This document shows positions 1 to 6,996 of a DNA stretch of 11,334 nt, piece by piece; position 1 is the stretch's first letter, and each line of letters begins with the position of its first letter. The stretch is from assembly GCF_020829685.1 (NCBI RefSeq), contig NZ_JAIVFR010000104.1, forward strand, positions 1 through 11,334, in the 5' to 3' direction. Position numbers and translations under genes: made by a program. Source of the DNA: Nostoc sp. CHAB 5715 (GTDB lineage: Bacteria > Cyanobacteriota > Cyanobacteriia > Cyanobacteriales > Nostocaceae). The notes beneath the pieces were generated by a model, which searched no databases, was not told where the DNA came from, and was given only the letters and a program-made list of their open reading frames with translations.

Positions 1-8
1 TAATGTAC

Positions 9-28
9 AGACGCGATTAATCGCGTCT
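9..28. repeat. Perfect 20-bp palindrome downstream of the TerB/Mo-nitro_C gene
   Basis: AGACGCGATTAATCGCGTCT is identical to its own reverse complement. It lies 11 bases beyond the stop codon of the minus-strand gene that ends at position 40. Palindromes of this GACGCGATTAATCGCGTC type are dispersed between genes in Nostoc-like genomes. As RNA it could fold into a hairpin and help end transcription of the upstream minus-strand gene, but no clear run of U follows on that strand, so a terminator role is only inferred. Confidence 0.6.
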
Positions 29-39
29 CTGACTAATGA

Positions 40-744
40 CTAAATATATGGTGAAACATCTTCACCGCATTTATCTGCCAGATAAGAGAGGGCGCGGAAA
101 CGTAAGCCTACCAGTTGCTCATACAACGGGTTAATTTTACACATCGGCGGGATGTGGACAATCTTTCGTCCAAATAAGGTGACATCTTGCTCAAAGGGAC
201 ACTGGGAGGGAATCATTTTACACAAAAAGCGGGCTACTCTTGGGTCTTGGATATCTAGCCGATCCAGCCAGTCGCGCAGGGGGTGTAGTGCATCAATTTG
301 ACGCTTTGTAAGCCCAGTGCTGGCGATAGTGGGGGTAAGCTGTGGGTGTTCTAGGGTGTGGCGAAGGGCTTCTAGTAAATTCTCTGGCTGTTCCAAGGCT
401 TGGCAGAACTGATGCAGAACCTGATCTTCGCTGGGAGAATAAGTACCATCTGCGATCGCTACCATGATCGCTGTCCTTAAGAAATTTTCCGATGCTGGCG
501 TACCTTTACCCAAGACTGCGGCTAATTCTTCTGGCGTAATTACCTCTAGTGAGTCCCATTTAATCTTAGGAGCTAATTCATTTTTGGTGATGCTGGCAAT
601 TAATTCCTGCTCTTGGGCATCAAAATTACCATCTGCCCAAGCAATGGTGAGCAGTCCACGCAACCAAGCGGCAATCTGTTCGCTGCTGTAGGGGGATTGA
701 ACGGTACTTGTCATAAACTCACGTCTCAAGCTTTCCTCAGTCAC
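40..744 (-). CDS. TerB-like domain and Mo-dependent nitrogenase C-terminal domain protein
   Basis: A 234-residue soluble protein. Residues 21-118 resemble the helical TerB/tellurite-resistance-like fold, with two similar acidic motifs, AWADGNFDAQE (35-45) and AIADGTYSPSE (96-106), that could bind metal. Residues about 150-234 match the Mo-dependent nitrogenase C-terminal family (Mo-nitro_C): HPLRDWLDRLDIQDP, then CKMIPSQCPFE with Cys175 and Cys182, then IPPMCKINPLYEQL. That family is common in cyanobacteria, and despite its name it is not a nitrogenase subunit; its role is unknown. The first possible start is GTG (742-744). An internal ATG at 712-714 (residue 11) is an alternative, because the extra residues MTEESLRREF are not obviously part of the domain and neither start has a clear ribosome-binding site. 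The gene is transcribed away from the methyltransferase/ligase unit. Family assignment is firm; function is not inferred. Confidence 0.85.
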   Translation of the reverse strand: MTEESLRREFMTSTVQSPYSSEQIAAWLRGLLTIAWADGNFDAQEQELIASITKNELAPKIKWDSLEVITPEELAAVLGKGTPASENFLRTAIMVAIADGTYSPSEDQVLHQFCQALEQPENLLEALRHTLEHPQLTPTIASTGLTKRQIDALHPLRDWLDRLDIQDPRVARFLCKMIPSQCPFEQDVTLFGRKIVHIPPMCKINPLYEQLVGLRFRALSYLADKCGEDVSPYI

Positions 745-805
745 TACTAAGCTACCCTACCTAGCGACTATGAAGATAGTGAGGTAATATAGAAAAATTA
801 AGAAA

Positions 806-834
806 GTGCGTAGGCGTAGCCAGCCGTAAGCATC
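806..834. repeat. Dispersed Nostoc-type intergenic repeat (short)
   Basis: The stretch beginning GTGCGTAGGCGTAGCC and ending near CCGTAAGCATCG resembles the widely scattered repeat seen in Nostoc genomes, whose inverse reads roughly GCGATGCCTACGGCGGGC followed by GGCTACGCCTACGC. It lies in the 207-bp gap between the divergent gene starts at 744 and 952. The identification rests on recall of that repeat type. No regulatory function is apparent. Confidence 0.35.
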
Positions 835-951
835 GTCGTCTCAAGAAATAAACCAGAGAAGTTTTCAAATCGCAACAGTCGGTCTTGGTGTAAAATCTAT
901 TTGAGAATCTTTTCTACTTAAGCTGAAAAAGGAGATTTAAGTCGAGTATTC

Positions 952-1194
952 ATGAATAAAACCAAAGTTCACCTCGGCATCATTCAAGAAACACTACTAA
1001 TTCCCCTCTGGGCTAGAGCTTGTGAGCTTCAGCCAGCAGAGCCAATTATAGTAGATCCTAAATCATCTGAGATTCTTGCAGCGATAGACTACGAATTTCA
1101 TAAATTTACTACTGCTAAATATTCTCAGATAGGCTGTTGTTTACGAGGAAGTATCCTCGACAACTGGGTACGCACTTACTTCAATAAACAATAA
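952..1194 (+). pseudogene. Truncated N-terminus of an LCM-family (TcmP/PPM1-like) SAM-dependent methyltransferase
   Basis: An 80-residue frame beginning MNKTKVHLGIIQETLLIPLWAR and ending LRGSILDNWVRTYFNKQ. It matches the start of the leucine carboxyl methyltransferase-like family (PF04072 type), whose members are about 270 residues. In that family the block LDNWVRTYL.. is followed at once by the SAM-binding motif I (VVEIGxGLNTR type). Here a TAA stop (1192-1194) falls exactly before motif I, and no continuation is seen in any frame because the next gene starts at 1206. The fragment therefore lacks the cofactor site and cannot be a working methyltransferase; a deletion remnant is most likely. 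AAAAGGAG lies about 17 bases before the ATG, longer than ideal. The reading frame is intact and the ligase ribosome-binding site overlaps its stop, so it may survive as a translated leader for the next gene. Confidence 0.75.
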
Positions 1195-1197
1195 AGG
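1193..1197 (+). promoter_or_regulatory. Ribosome-binding site of the ligase gene, overlapping the upstream stop codon
   Basis: AAAGG, 8 bases before the ATG at 1206, is well placed as a Shine-Dalgarno site. Its first two bases belong to the TAA stop of the methyltransferase stub, so ribosomes finishing the stub would end on top of this site. This fixes the ligase start and suggests translational coupling. Confidence 0.6.
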
Positions 1198-1205
1198 TAT
1201 ACATA

Positions 1206-2303
1206 ATGTTTTTATTTGGCATTGAGCATGAAGTCGCTTTTCTAAATAAAGAAGGAAAGTTTGCTGATTTTTCCCACACCAAATTTGCTGATTTCAATCA
1301 AATTATTGAAAGGCTACCCACATACCCCGGCGACTATCCTCAACTGCGGGTTGGGGATGCGGGTATTAAAATGAAAAGATGGTATATTGAGGGATTTGAA
1401 AGATTTGCAGATTCCGACAAGGTGATTGACTATCATGCTAAAGGTATCGAAATTAGAACGACTATACATTCTGATATTCAAGGCGCTATTAGTGAATTGT
1501 CAGAAAGTTTTCACTTGCTACGTGAGGTTGCTGCTGACTTTGGTTTATCACCAGTTTTAGTTAGTTTTAATCCCTACAATCCGGTTTTTGAGCCTCAACC
1601 GCCATTAAACGATTATGAAATCAAACAGCTAGAGGCTTATCCTGACGAACAAACTGCTAATATTCACATGGTGTCTTATGGCCCAGATTTAAATATTTCA
1701 GTGGCAAATTTGTCTACTGAAGATGTGATTGATGTTGGCAAAAAATTAACTTATTATAGTCCCTATATCGTCCCTTTTAGTTATAGTTCCCCTTTTTATA
1801 AGGGAGGATTATGGGATGGTTTATCGGTACGAACATTTATCAGAACTGGAAAAAGGCCAGCAGCCCTTGTTTTTGTTCAAAAACAAGAACAACTGATTGA
1901 TAGCACACCTTCCTTAACAAAAATCGCCCGCATTCCGGCTGAAGTAGGACGTATTGAATTTAAAGCTTGTGATAGCTGTGATGACTTTTCTATCTATGCG
2001 GCTTTGCTAACATTATTGAAAGGTTTGGTGCTAGATGAAACTTTGCTGGGTAGAGCAACTGTACCCGATGCAGCATTACACCAACTATCGGCAAAAGAAG
2101 GGTTTGACAACGAGGATATTTTTGGGAATGCGACAAAAGTCTTGCAAGCAGCCGAAGTTGCTTTAGGAGATGACGCAGATGTTCATTATTTAACGCCGTT
2201 AAAAGTAATGCTGGCGAAGCGAAAAACAAGATCCCATAAATTAATAGAAATGTTCCATCGGGTAAGTTCAATAGAAGAGGTAATAAAGCAGACTTATCAG
2301 TAG
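1206..2303 (+). CDS. GCS2-like carboxylate-amine (glutamate-cysteine ligase family) ligase
   Basis: A 365-residue soluble protein with hallmarks of the glutamine-synthetase-like carboxylate-amine ligase superfamily (GCS2/YbdK type), which joins a carboxylate, often glutamate, to an amine using ATP through an acyl-phosphate. Visible marks are GIEHEVAF (5-12) with the first metal-binding acidic pair, GIEIRTTIH (80-88), NIHMVSYGPDLNISV (152-166), YSSPFYKGGLWDGLSVRTF (193-211) where substrate-binding Ser/Arg residues usually lie, and RIEFKACDSCDDFSIYAALL (249-268), matching the family's VEVRxCDxQ block. It does not look like the housekeeping cyanobacterial GshA, so the substrate is unknown. The ATG has a good AAAGG site 8 bases upstream. 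The gene sits 11 bases after a truncated methyltransferase, which suggests both were once parts of a small biosynthetic or modification unit. Confidence 0.75.
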   Translation: MFLFGIEHEVAFLNKEGKFADFSHTKFADFNQIIERLPTYPGDYPQLRVGDAGIKMKRWYIEGFERFADSDKVIDYHAKGIEIRTTIHSDIQGAISELSESFHLLREVAADFGLSPVLVSFNPYNPVFEPQPPLNDYEIKQLEAYPDEQTANIHMVSYGPDLNISVANLSTEDVIDVGKKLTYYSPYIVPFSYSSPFYKGGLWDGLSVRTFIRTGKRPAALVFVQKQEQLIDSTPSLTKIARIPAEVGRIEFKACDSCDDFSIYAALLTLLKGLVLDETLLGRATVPDAALHQLSAKEGFDNEDIFGNATKVLQAAEVALGDDADVHYLTPLKVMLAKRKTRSHKLIEMFHRVSSIEEVIKQTYQ

Positions 2304-2306
2304 TTT

Positions 2307-2441
2307 TTATTCAATGGCCGAATTCAGGTTGTTTGCAATTGGTAAAATTTGCGTCAAGCGCAGTGGCTCTTGCTGATGGGGATTAGTATCTGGTTTTACT
2401 TGATCTTCCTGATGCTGAAAGGGGGATTGGTGGTCAGACAT
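2307..2441 (-). CDS. Possible 44-residue hydrophilic small protein (weak)
   Basis: An ATG frame of 44 residues beginning MSDHQSPFQHQEDQVKP and ending PIANNLNSAIE fills the gap between the convergent ligase and cotransporter genes, on the cotransporter strand. It is rich in Gln, Pro and Asn and has no recognisable domain, signal peptide or membrane segment. No Shine-Dalgarno site is visible before the ATG. It could be the second gene of a cotransporter transcript or a chance frame; I do not recognise it. Confidence 0.25.
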   Translation of the reverse strand: MSDHQSPFQHQEDQVKPDTNPHQQEPLRLTQILPIANNLNSAIE

Positions 2442-2489
2442 AGTTAGGAGATCCCCGTTACAAAACTGTACTTCCGACTTCCGACTTGT

Positions 2490-3743
2490 TTAATTCTTTA
2501 CCGCTTCAGCCTGCCGATTTTGATTCTTTTTATCTGGAAGTAGCCGTTCCAATCCACGGGCGATTAAGGGTAAAAATCCAATAAATAACGCCACGCCTAG
2601 CAAGTTGAATATTAACTGTGCATTAGCGATTTGGCGAGCAACATCATCCCCTGCCCCCATTAACTGAGAAATCCATTGCGCGAATCCTGCCAATTGAGTG
2701 GCAAATACAATTCCTACCGCAGCAGTAGTCAGATTGAAAAGTAAATGAAAGATACCTGTCCGCACTGCTGGACGTTCGCGTCCAAAGGTAGCTACTAATG
2801 TGTCAGCACAAGTGCCAACTTCAGCACCCAGCATTAACGCCACGCCAGCAGATAATGAGATTAATCCTTGACTAGCCAAAGTCACAATAATCGCAACGGT
2901 GGCAGAGGAAGATTGAACTAAGACTGTAAAGAGTGCCCCAACTCCAGCACCTAAAAGTGCGTTGTTCCCCAAGGTTTCCATCAATTTGATAAATGGCCGG
3001 TAGTCTTTGAAAGGTTCCATTGCGTTTTCAATTGTGTCAAGTCCGAAAAACAATAAGCCTATGCCAAGAATAACTAAACCGATTTGCTTCCAACGTTCTT
3101 TTTTACCCAACAAAATTAACAGTAAGCCAATGAACATTGCTATTGGGGCATAATCACTAATGTTAAAAGCAACTATTTGAGCGCCGATGGTTGTACCAAT
3201 ATTGGAACCCAAAACCACGCCGAGAGATTCTACAAATGACAATAAACCAGCACTAACCATTGCAATCACAATGATGATTGTTACTGAGGACGAATCTAAT
3301 ATTGTTGTCGCTACCGTGCCAGTTGCTATTCCAGCGTAGCGATTGGTGGTGAACTTGCTAATTAGTTCTTTGGCACGATCGCCTGCGATCGCTTCTAGTC
3401 CCTCGGCCATTCGTGTCACACCATACAAAAATAGTACGAGTCCCGCCAGCGCACCCGTGACTATTTTAAAAATATCTAATTTTCCCTGTTCTTCTCCTTT
3501 AGACTCAGCACTTTTATCCTGACTATTGTTCTTTTCTTCCCTAGTATTCTGAGATAGTTTGCTGTTTTTTTGTTGTGTTTCTTCTACTCCAGCAGGAGTC
3601 TGAGCATTAACGCTAATTTCTACAGATGGTGCATCAAACCAATGAAAATTATTTCCTAAAGAAGGAGTAACTACCAAAGCTGAAACTAAAATACTCAATA
3701 TGAAACCGTTAAATACTTTTTTGAAGCTTTTTGATAACAACAT
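2490..3743 (-). CDS. Na+/phosphate cotransporter family protein (NptA/PF02690 type)
   Basis: A 417-residue polytopic membrane protein predicted to couple phosphate uptake, or Na+-driven solute transport, to sodium entry across the plasma membrane. The N-terminus has a hydrophobic segment (about residues 11-30, FNGFILSILVSALVVTPSLG), then a polar, charged linker of roughly 45 residues. Two inverted Na_Pi_cotrans repeats follow. Repeat 1 has TTILDSSSVTIIIV and LGSNIGTTIGAQ; repeat 2 has LVQSSSATVAIIV and LGAEVGTCADT. DSSS and QSSS are the family's substrate/sodium signature. The C-terminal PhoU-like domain found in many bacterial members is absent; the chain ends in a basic tail. The ATG at 3741-3743 is chosen over an upstream TTG (3753-3755) because GAGGGG lies about 4 bases before the ATG. 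No Pho-box-like direct repeat was seen upstream, so phosphate control is not supported by the sequence. Confidence 0.9.
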   Translation of the reverse strand: MLLSKSFKKVFNGFILSILVSALVVTPSLGNNFHWFDAPSVEISVNAQTPAGVEETQQKNSKLSQNTREEKNNSQDKSAESKGEEQGKLDIFKIVTGALAGLVLFLYGVTRMAEGLEAIAGDRAKELISKFTTNRYAGIATGTVATTILDSSSVTIIIVIAMVSAGLLSFVESLGVVLGSNIGTTIGAQIVAFNISDYAPIAMFIGLLLILLGKKERWKQIGLVILGIGLLFFGLDTIENAMEPFKDYRPFIKLMETLGNNALLGAGVGALFTVLVQSSSATVAIIVTLASQGLISLSAGVALMLGAEVGTCADTLVATFGRERPAVRTGIFHLLFNLTTAAVGIVFATQLAGFAQWISQLMGAGDDVARQIANAQLIFNLLGVALFIGFLPLIARGLERLLPDKKNQNRQAEAVKN

Positions 3744-3920
3744 AATACCCCTCAAAAAAATTATTGATTAGTGTAAGCAAGTATTAGTATTAATTCTAGT
3801 CTCAAAACATCCAATGCTAAATGCTGATAAACTAATTTAGCAAATTTAAAACGGGTTTTAACTTGCTCAATTTCGCTAGTTGTAGGAATAGAACGCGATC
3901 GCAGCAAACCCCACCAGTAT

Positions 3921-4134
3921 GGGTGCATCCCAGTTTTTATTTTGCTCTTGAGAATAACTGTCATTGCGAACGCGAGTGCGTCTCGTAGAGAGGAGGAACG
4001 ACGAACGCAAGTGCGTGTCCAAGACTTGCAATCTCATGGACTCGTTTTGACCTGAAGAATTTTGCGATTGCTTCGTTCCTCTCTTCGAGACGCTACGCGT
4101 TCGCAATGACATGTAAAAAAGTGGGATGCTCCCC
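3921..4134. repeat. Nested palindromic MITE-like element
   Basis: The outer arms are GGGTGCATCCCAGTTTTT (3921-3938) and, inverted, AAAAAAGTGGGATGCTCCCC (4115-4134). Just inside are longer arms starting TGTCATTGCGAACGCG (3959) and ending with its inverse, CGCGTTCGCAATGACA (ending 4111). With a few mismatches the inner arms stay complementary for about 40 bases, through GTCTCGTAGAGAGGA on the left and CTCTCTTCGAGACG on the right. The non-coding core has no transposase. This fits a miniature inverted-repeat element, possibly one inserted within another. Target-site duplications were not resolved by eye. Confidence 0.7.
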
Positions 4135-4143
4135 AAATCATAC

Positions 4144-4339
4144 GTGTCAACTTAACGTAAAAGCCATGTCCCGCAAGGAACTGAAGTTCCTTGCTAATAG
4201 CGAAAGTCATCTGAAGATGACTAAATATATCCAAAAATCTTTAGTCTACTTGAGTAGACTTTAGCTATGAGCCGCTGAAATTCATTTCTGGGCGGGCGTG
4301 GAAGCCAACAGATAAGTGATTTTTAACTTAAGTTGACAC
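4144..4339. repeat. 196-bp MITE-like element with GTGTCAACTTAA ends and internal hairpins
   Basis: Perfect 12-bp inverted ends, GTGTCAACTTAA (4144-4155) and TTAAGTTGACAC (4328-4339), extend imperfectly inward through TAAAA. Between them lie four successive near-perfect palindromes: GCAAGGAACT/AGTTCCTTGC (4173-4194), AGTCATCT/AGATGACT (4205-4222), AGTCTACT/AGTAGACT (4243-4260) and GAAAT/ATTTC (4277-4288). In the first three the arms are separated by only two bases. No protein is encoded. The ends suggest a non-autonomous mobile element; the hairpin series resembles the palindrome-rich repeats common between Nostoc genes. Confidence 0.65.
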
Positions 4340-4382
4340 CAATGTCCCCAAATACTTCGACTACGCTCAGGACAAGCTCAGT

Positions 4383-4417
4383 ACAAATGACAAATGACAA
4401 ATGACAAATGACAAATG
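4383..4417 (+). repeat. Heptanucleotide STRR: five copies of ACAAATG
   Basis: Five uninterrupted ACAAATG units followed by ACTAATCCC. Such 7-bp short tandem repeats are a hallmark of heterocyst-forming cyanobacteria. The array lies 143 bases before the sucrose synthase start, so copy-number change could alter promoter spacing, but no promoter was pinned down. Confidence 0.85.
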
Positions 4418-4522
4418 ACTAATCCCTGTTTCATCCTAAAGTTAGACGCGGCTGGTTTTCATGTTTATATACCATTAAACTGGGAATGTGCCTCAGAAAA
4501 CCAGAGACTTGAGAAAAATATG

Positions 4523-4534
4523 AGGTCGTGACCT
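4523..4534. promoter_or_regulatory. Short inverted repeat upstream of the sucrose synthase start
   Basis: AGGTC and GACCT are separated by two bases, 25 bases before the ATG at 4560. It could be an operator half-site pair or part of a leader hairpin. Nothing else supports a regulator here, and no convincing Shine-Dalgarno site precedes the ATG. Confidence 0.25.
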
Positions 4535-4559
4535 AGCTAAAGTTCTGGGATTCGTCATC

Positions 4560-6965
4560 ATGTATGAACTAGTTCAAGCTGTCTTCAACAGTGATGAAAA
4601 AACTGCTCTGCATCAGTTGATTTATGCGTTGAGTGCTTCAGGTAAGCGTTACTTCCTAAGAAATGAAATTTTACAAGCTTTTGCCGATTACTGTGATCAA
4701 TCCCAAAAGCCAGCCTATTTTTACTACTCTTCTTCTGTTGGTAAACTCATACAGTACACCCACGAAATAATTTTTGAAGAAGAAAGTACCTGGTTCGTGG
4801 TTCGTCCCAGGATTGCTAGTCAAGAAGTTTGGAAACTGACATCTGATAGTAGGTTCGAGTTGATGACACCTCAAGCATTGCTAGATGTGAGAGATCGCCT
4901 AGTCAACCGCTACCAACCCCACATCCTGGAAATCGACCTCCACCCGTTTTACGAAAGTTCCCCAAGAATCGACGACCCTAGAAATATTGGTCAAGGTTTA
5001 GCCTTCCTCAACCGTTACCTGTGCAATCAATTGTTGACTGACCCCCAATATTGGGTAGAAATGTTATTTCAAGCATTACAGGGGCTACAACACGATGGGA
5101 TTCGCCTGCTGTTGAGCGATCGCATTCCTTCAGGTATTCACCTAGCCAAACAAATTAAGCTAGCGCTCAAATTCTTGAATGAGCTTGAGCCTGATGAACC
5201 TTATGAAAAATTCCGCTTCGATCTTCAAGAACTCGGCTTTGAGCCGGGTTGGGGTAACACTGCGGCGCGAGTCTGTGAAACCCTAGAACTCCTCGACCGA
5301 CTCATTTACTCTCCAGAACCCGGCATCTTAGAAACATTTGTAGCCCGCGTCCCCGCCATTTTTCGCGTCGTCCTCATTTCCATCCACGGCTGGGTTGGAC
5401 AGGAGGATGTTTTGGGAAGAGATGAAACACTTGGTCAAGTTATCTACGTCCTCGAACAAGCTCGCAGCTTAGAAAACGAACTGCGTGAACAAATCAAACT
5501 CGCTGGCCTGGACGTGCTGGGTATGGAGCCACATGTGATTATTCTCACCCGGCTAATCCCTAACTGCGAAGGCACATTTTGCAACCTGCGTTTAGAAAAA
5601 GTCCAAGATACTGAAAATGCTTGGATATTGCGCGTTCCTTTTAGTGAATTCAATCCTGAAATTACGAACAATTGGATTTCTAAATTTGAGATTTGGCCTT
5701 ATCTAGAAAACTTTGCTCTAGATGCAGAAAAAGAATTACTAGCTCAGTTCAAAGGTAAACCTAATCTTATTGTTGGCAACTATAGCGACGGGAACTTAGT
5801 GGCTTTTCTTTTATCTCGCCGGATGAAAGTTACCCAGTGCAACATTGCCCATTCACTGGAAAAACCTAAACATCTATTTAGTAATTTATATTGGCAAGAT
5901 TTAGAAGACCAATATCACTTCTCGGTACAATTTACTGCTGATTTAATTAGCATGAATGCAGCCGACTTCATCATCACATCGTCCTATCAAGAAATTGTCG
6001 GCACACCTGACACCATAGGTCAATACGAATCGTACAAATACTTTACGATGCCAGAGTTGTATCATGTGGTTGATGGCATTGATTTGTTTAGTCCTAAATT
6101 CAACTTCGTGCCGCCGGGAGTAAATGAAAAGATTTTCTTTCCCTATAGCCAAAAAGAAGACCGATCTAACCTTCGCAGACAAATTCACGACCTACTCTTT
6201 ACCCGCGAAGACCCCCAAATATTTGGTTATTTAGAGCAGCCTAATAAGCGACCAATCTTTACCGTTGCTCCCATCACTTCAATCAACAATCTCGCGGGAT
6301 TAGCTGAATGCTTTGGTCAAAGTCAGGCGTTGCAAGAACATTGTAACTTGATTCTCTTCAGTAGTAAACTGCATCCAGATGAAGCTACAAACCCAGAAGA
6401 AGCAGAAGAGATCCAAAAACTCCACGACATTATTGAGCAATATCATCTCAATGGCAAGATTCGCTGGGTGGGGATGCGTATCCCTAGCAGCAACCTCGGC
6501 GAAGCCTACCGAGTAGTTGCAGATTCTCAGGGAATTTATGTCCACTTTGCCCGCTTTGAATCCTTCGGTCGGTCTATTTTAGAAGCGATGATTTCTGGTT
6601 TGCCAACTTTTGCTACTCAATTTGGCGGGTCTTTAGAAATTATCGAAAACCAAGAGAATAGATTTAATCTTAATCCTACAGACTTAGAAGGAACAGCAAA
6701 GAAAATTTTAGGCTTTGTTGAACAATGCAATAGTCAAGATGAGTATTGGCAGGAAGTTTCAGAATGGATGAGTCAGCGAATTCATAATAGATACAATTGG
6801 CATTTACATAGTAATCAATTACTACAGCTTGCTAAAATATTTAGTTTTTGGAACTTTGTTGCTCCAGAAAATAACGAAGCCAGAGATCGCTATATGGAAA
6901 CTTTATTTCATCTCATTTATAAACCTAGAGCGGAAAAGATTTTGGAAAAGCATAAGGGGGGATGA
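4560..6965 (+). CDS. Sucrose synthase family protein with an altered active site
   Basis: An 801-residue GT4-type protein, close to the usual 805-810 residues of cyanobacterial sucrose synthases, which interconvert sucrose + UDP and UDP-glucose + fructose. The regulatory N-terminus (1-130), linker domain (about 155-275) and both GT-B halves align by eye along the whole length. Kept features are CNIAHSLEK with His431, QYESYKYFTMPELYHVVDGI, and the E-x7-E pair Glu667/Glu675 in FESFGRSILEAM. Changed features are as follows. The loop normally PDTGGQV reads DETLGQV (288-294), losing a glycine. The motif normally MARLDRxKN reads VAPITSINN (569-577), so the Arg and Lys that hold UDP phosphates are Pro571 and Asn576. 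VQPALFEAFG reads VHFARFESFG. It may be a SusB-like paralogue, a non-catalytic homologue or an enzyme with altered donor. The start matches the family (MYEL). The C-terminus EKHKGG and its TGA run directly into a repeat array. It is probably co-transcribed with the next gene. Confidence 0.93.
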   Translation: MYELVQAVFNSDEKTALHQLIYALSASGKRYFLRNEILQAFADYCDQSQKPAYFYYSSSVGKLIQYTHEIIFEEESTWFVVRPRIASQEVWKLTSDSRFELMTPQALLDVRDRLVNRYQPHILEIDLHPFYESSPRIDDPRNIGQGLAFLNRYLCNQLLTDPQYWVEMLFQALQGLQHDGIRLLLSDRIPSGIHLAKQIKLALKFLNELEPDEPYEKFRFDLQELGFEPGWGNTAARVCETLELLDRLIYSPEPGILETFVARVPAIFRVVLISIHGWVGQEDVLGRDETLGQVIYVLEQARSLENELREQIKLAGLDVLGMEPHVIILTRLIPNCEGTFCNLRLEKVQDTENAWILRVPFSEFNPEITNNWISKFEIWPYLENFALDAEKELLAQFKGKPNLIVGNYSDGNLVAFLLSRRMKVTQCNIAHSLEKPKHLFSNLYWQDLEDQYHFSVQFTADLISMNAADFIITSSYQEIVGTPDTIGQYESYKYFTMPELYHVVDGIDLFSPKFNFVPPGVNEKIFFPYSQKEDRSNLRRQIHDLLFTREDPQIFGYLEQPNKRPIFTVAPITSINNLAGLAECFGQSQALQEHCNLILFSSKLHPDEATNPEEAEEIQKLHDIIEQYHLNGKIRWVGMRIPSSNLGEAYRVVADSQGIYVHFARFESFGRSILEAMISGLPTFATQFGGSLEIIENQENRFNLNPTDLEGTAKKILGFVEQCNSQDEYWQEVSEWMSQRIHNRYNWHLHSNQLLQLAKIFSFWNFVAPENNEARDRYMETLFHLIYKPRAEKILEKHKGG

Positions 6966-6968
6966 GGG

Positions 6969-6996
6969 AGTGGGGAGTGGGGAGTGGGGAGTGGGG
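6969..6996 (+). repeat. STRR array: four copies of AGTGGGG just after the sucrose synthase stop
   Basis: Four perfect AGTGGGG heptamers begin 3 bases after the TGA stop (6963-6965). They are the exact reverse complement of the CCCCACT array at 7343-7370, giving perfect 28-bp inverted arms around the intergenic satellite. The repeat edge merges with the coding sequence (GGGGGGATGAGGG), so the gene's last residues and stop may be repeat-derived. Confidence 0.9.

Larger units (their letters stand above)
3744..4559. other. 816-bp gene-free region made mostly of dispersed repeats
   Basis: No convincing coding sequence is present; the minus-strand frames here run through palindromic repeats and resemble no protein I know. 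From left to right it holds the AT-rich upstream region of the cotransporter gene, a HIP1 octamer at 3895-3902, a nested inverted-repeat element (3921-4134), a second element with GTGTCAACTTAA ends and internal hairpins (4144-4339), a stretch reading ACTTCGACTACGCTCAGG (4353-4370) typical of Nostoc intergenic repeats, five ACAAATG heptamers (4383-4417), and the 5' region of the sucrose synthase gene. Confidence 0.7.

Noticed and set aside
464..691. Plus-strand 75-residue frame
   Set aside because: Antisense shadow of the TerB-like gene.
1195..1300. Frameshifted continuation of the methyltransferase
   Set aside because: Checked all frames after the stub stop; no SAM motif I or later family motifs appear, so it is a truncation and not a frameshift.
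1990..2271. Minus-strand 93-residue frame
   Set aside because: Antisense to the conserved C-terminal block of the ligase gene, no recognisable features.
3744..3900. Pho box upstream of the cotransporter gene
   Set aside because: No spaced CTTAACC-like direct repeats were found on the relevant strand.
3761..4234. Three minus-strand frames of 66-86 residues
   Set aside because: They overlap each other and run through palindromic repeats; the composition is that of repeat translation, not protein.
4560..6965. Sequencing frameshift as cause of the changed sucrose-synthase motifs
   Set aside because: The sequence on both sides of each altered block stays in register with the family, and the changes are substitutions of single codons, not a shifted run.
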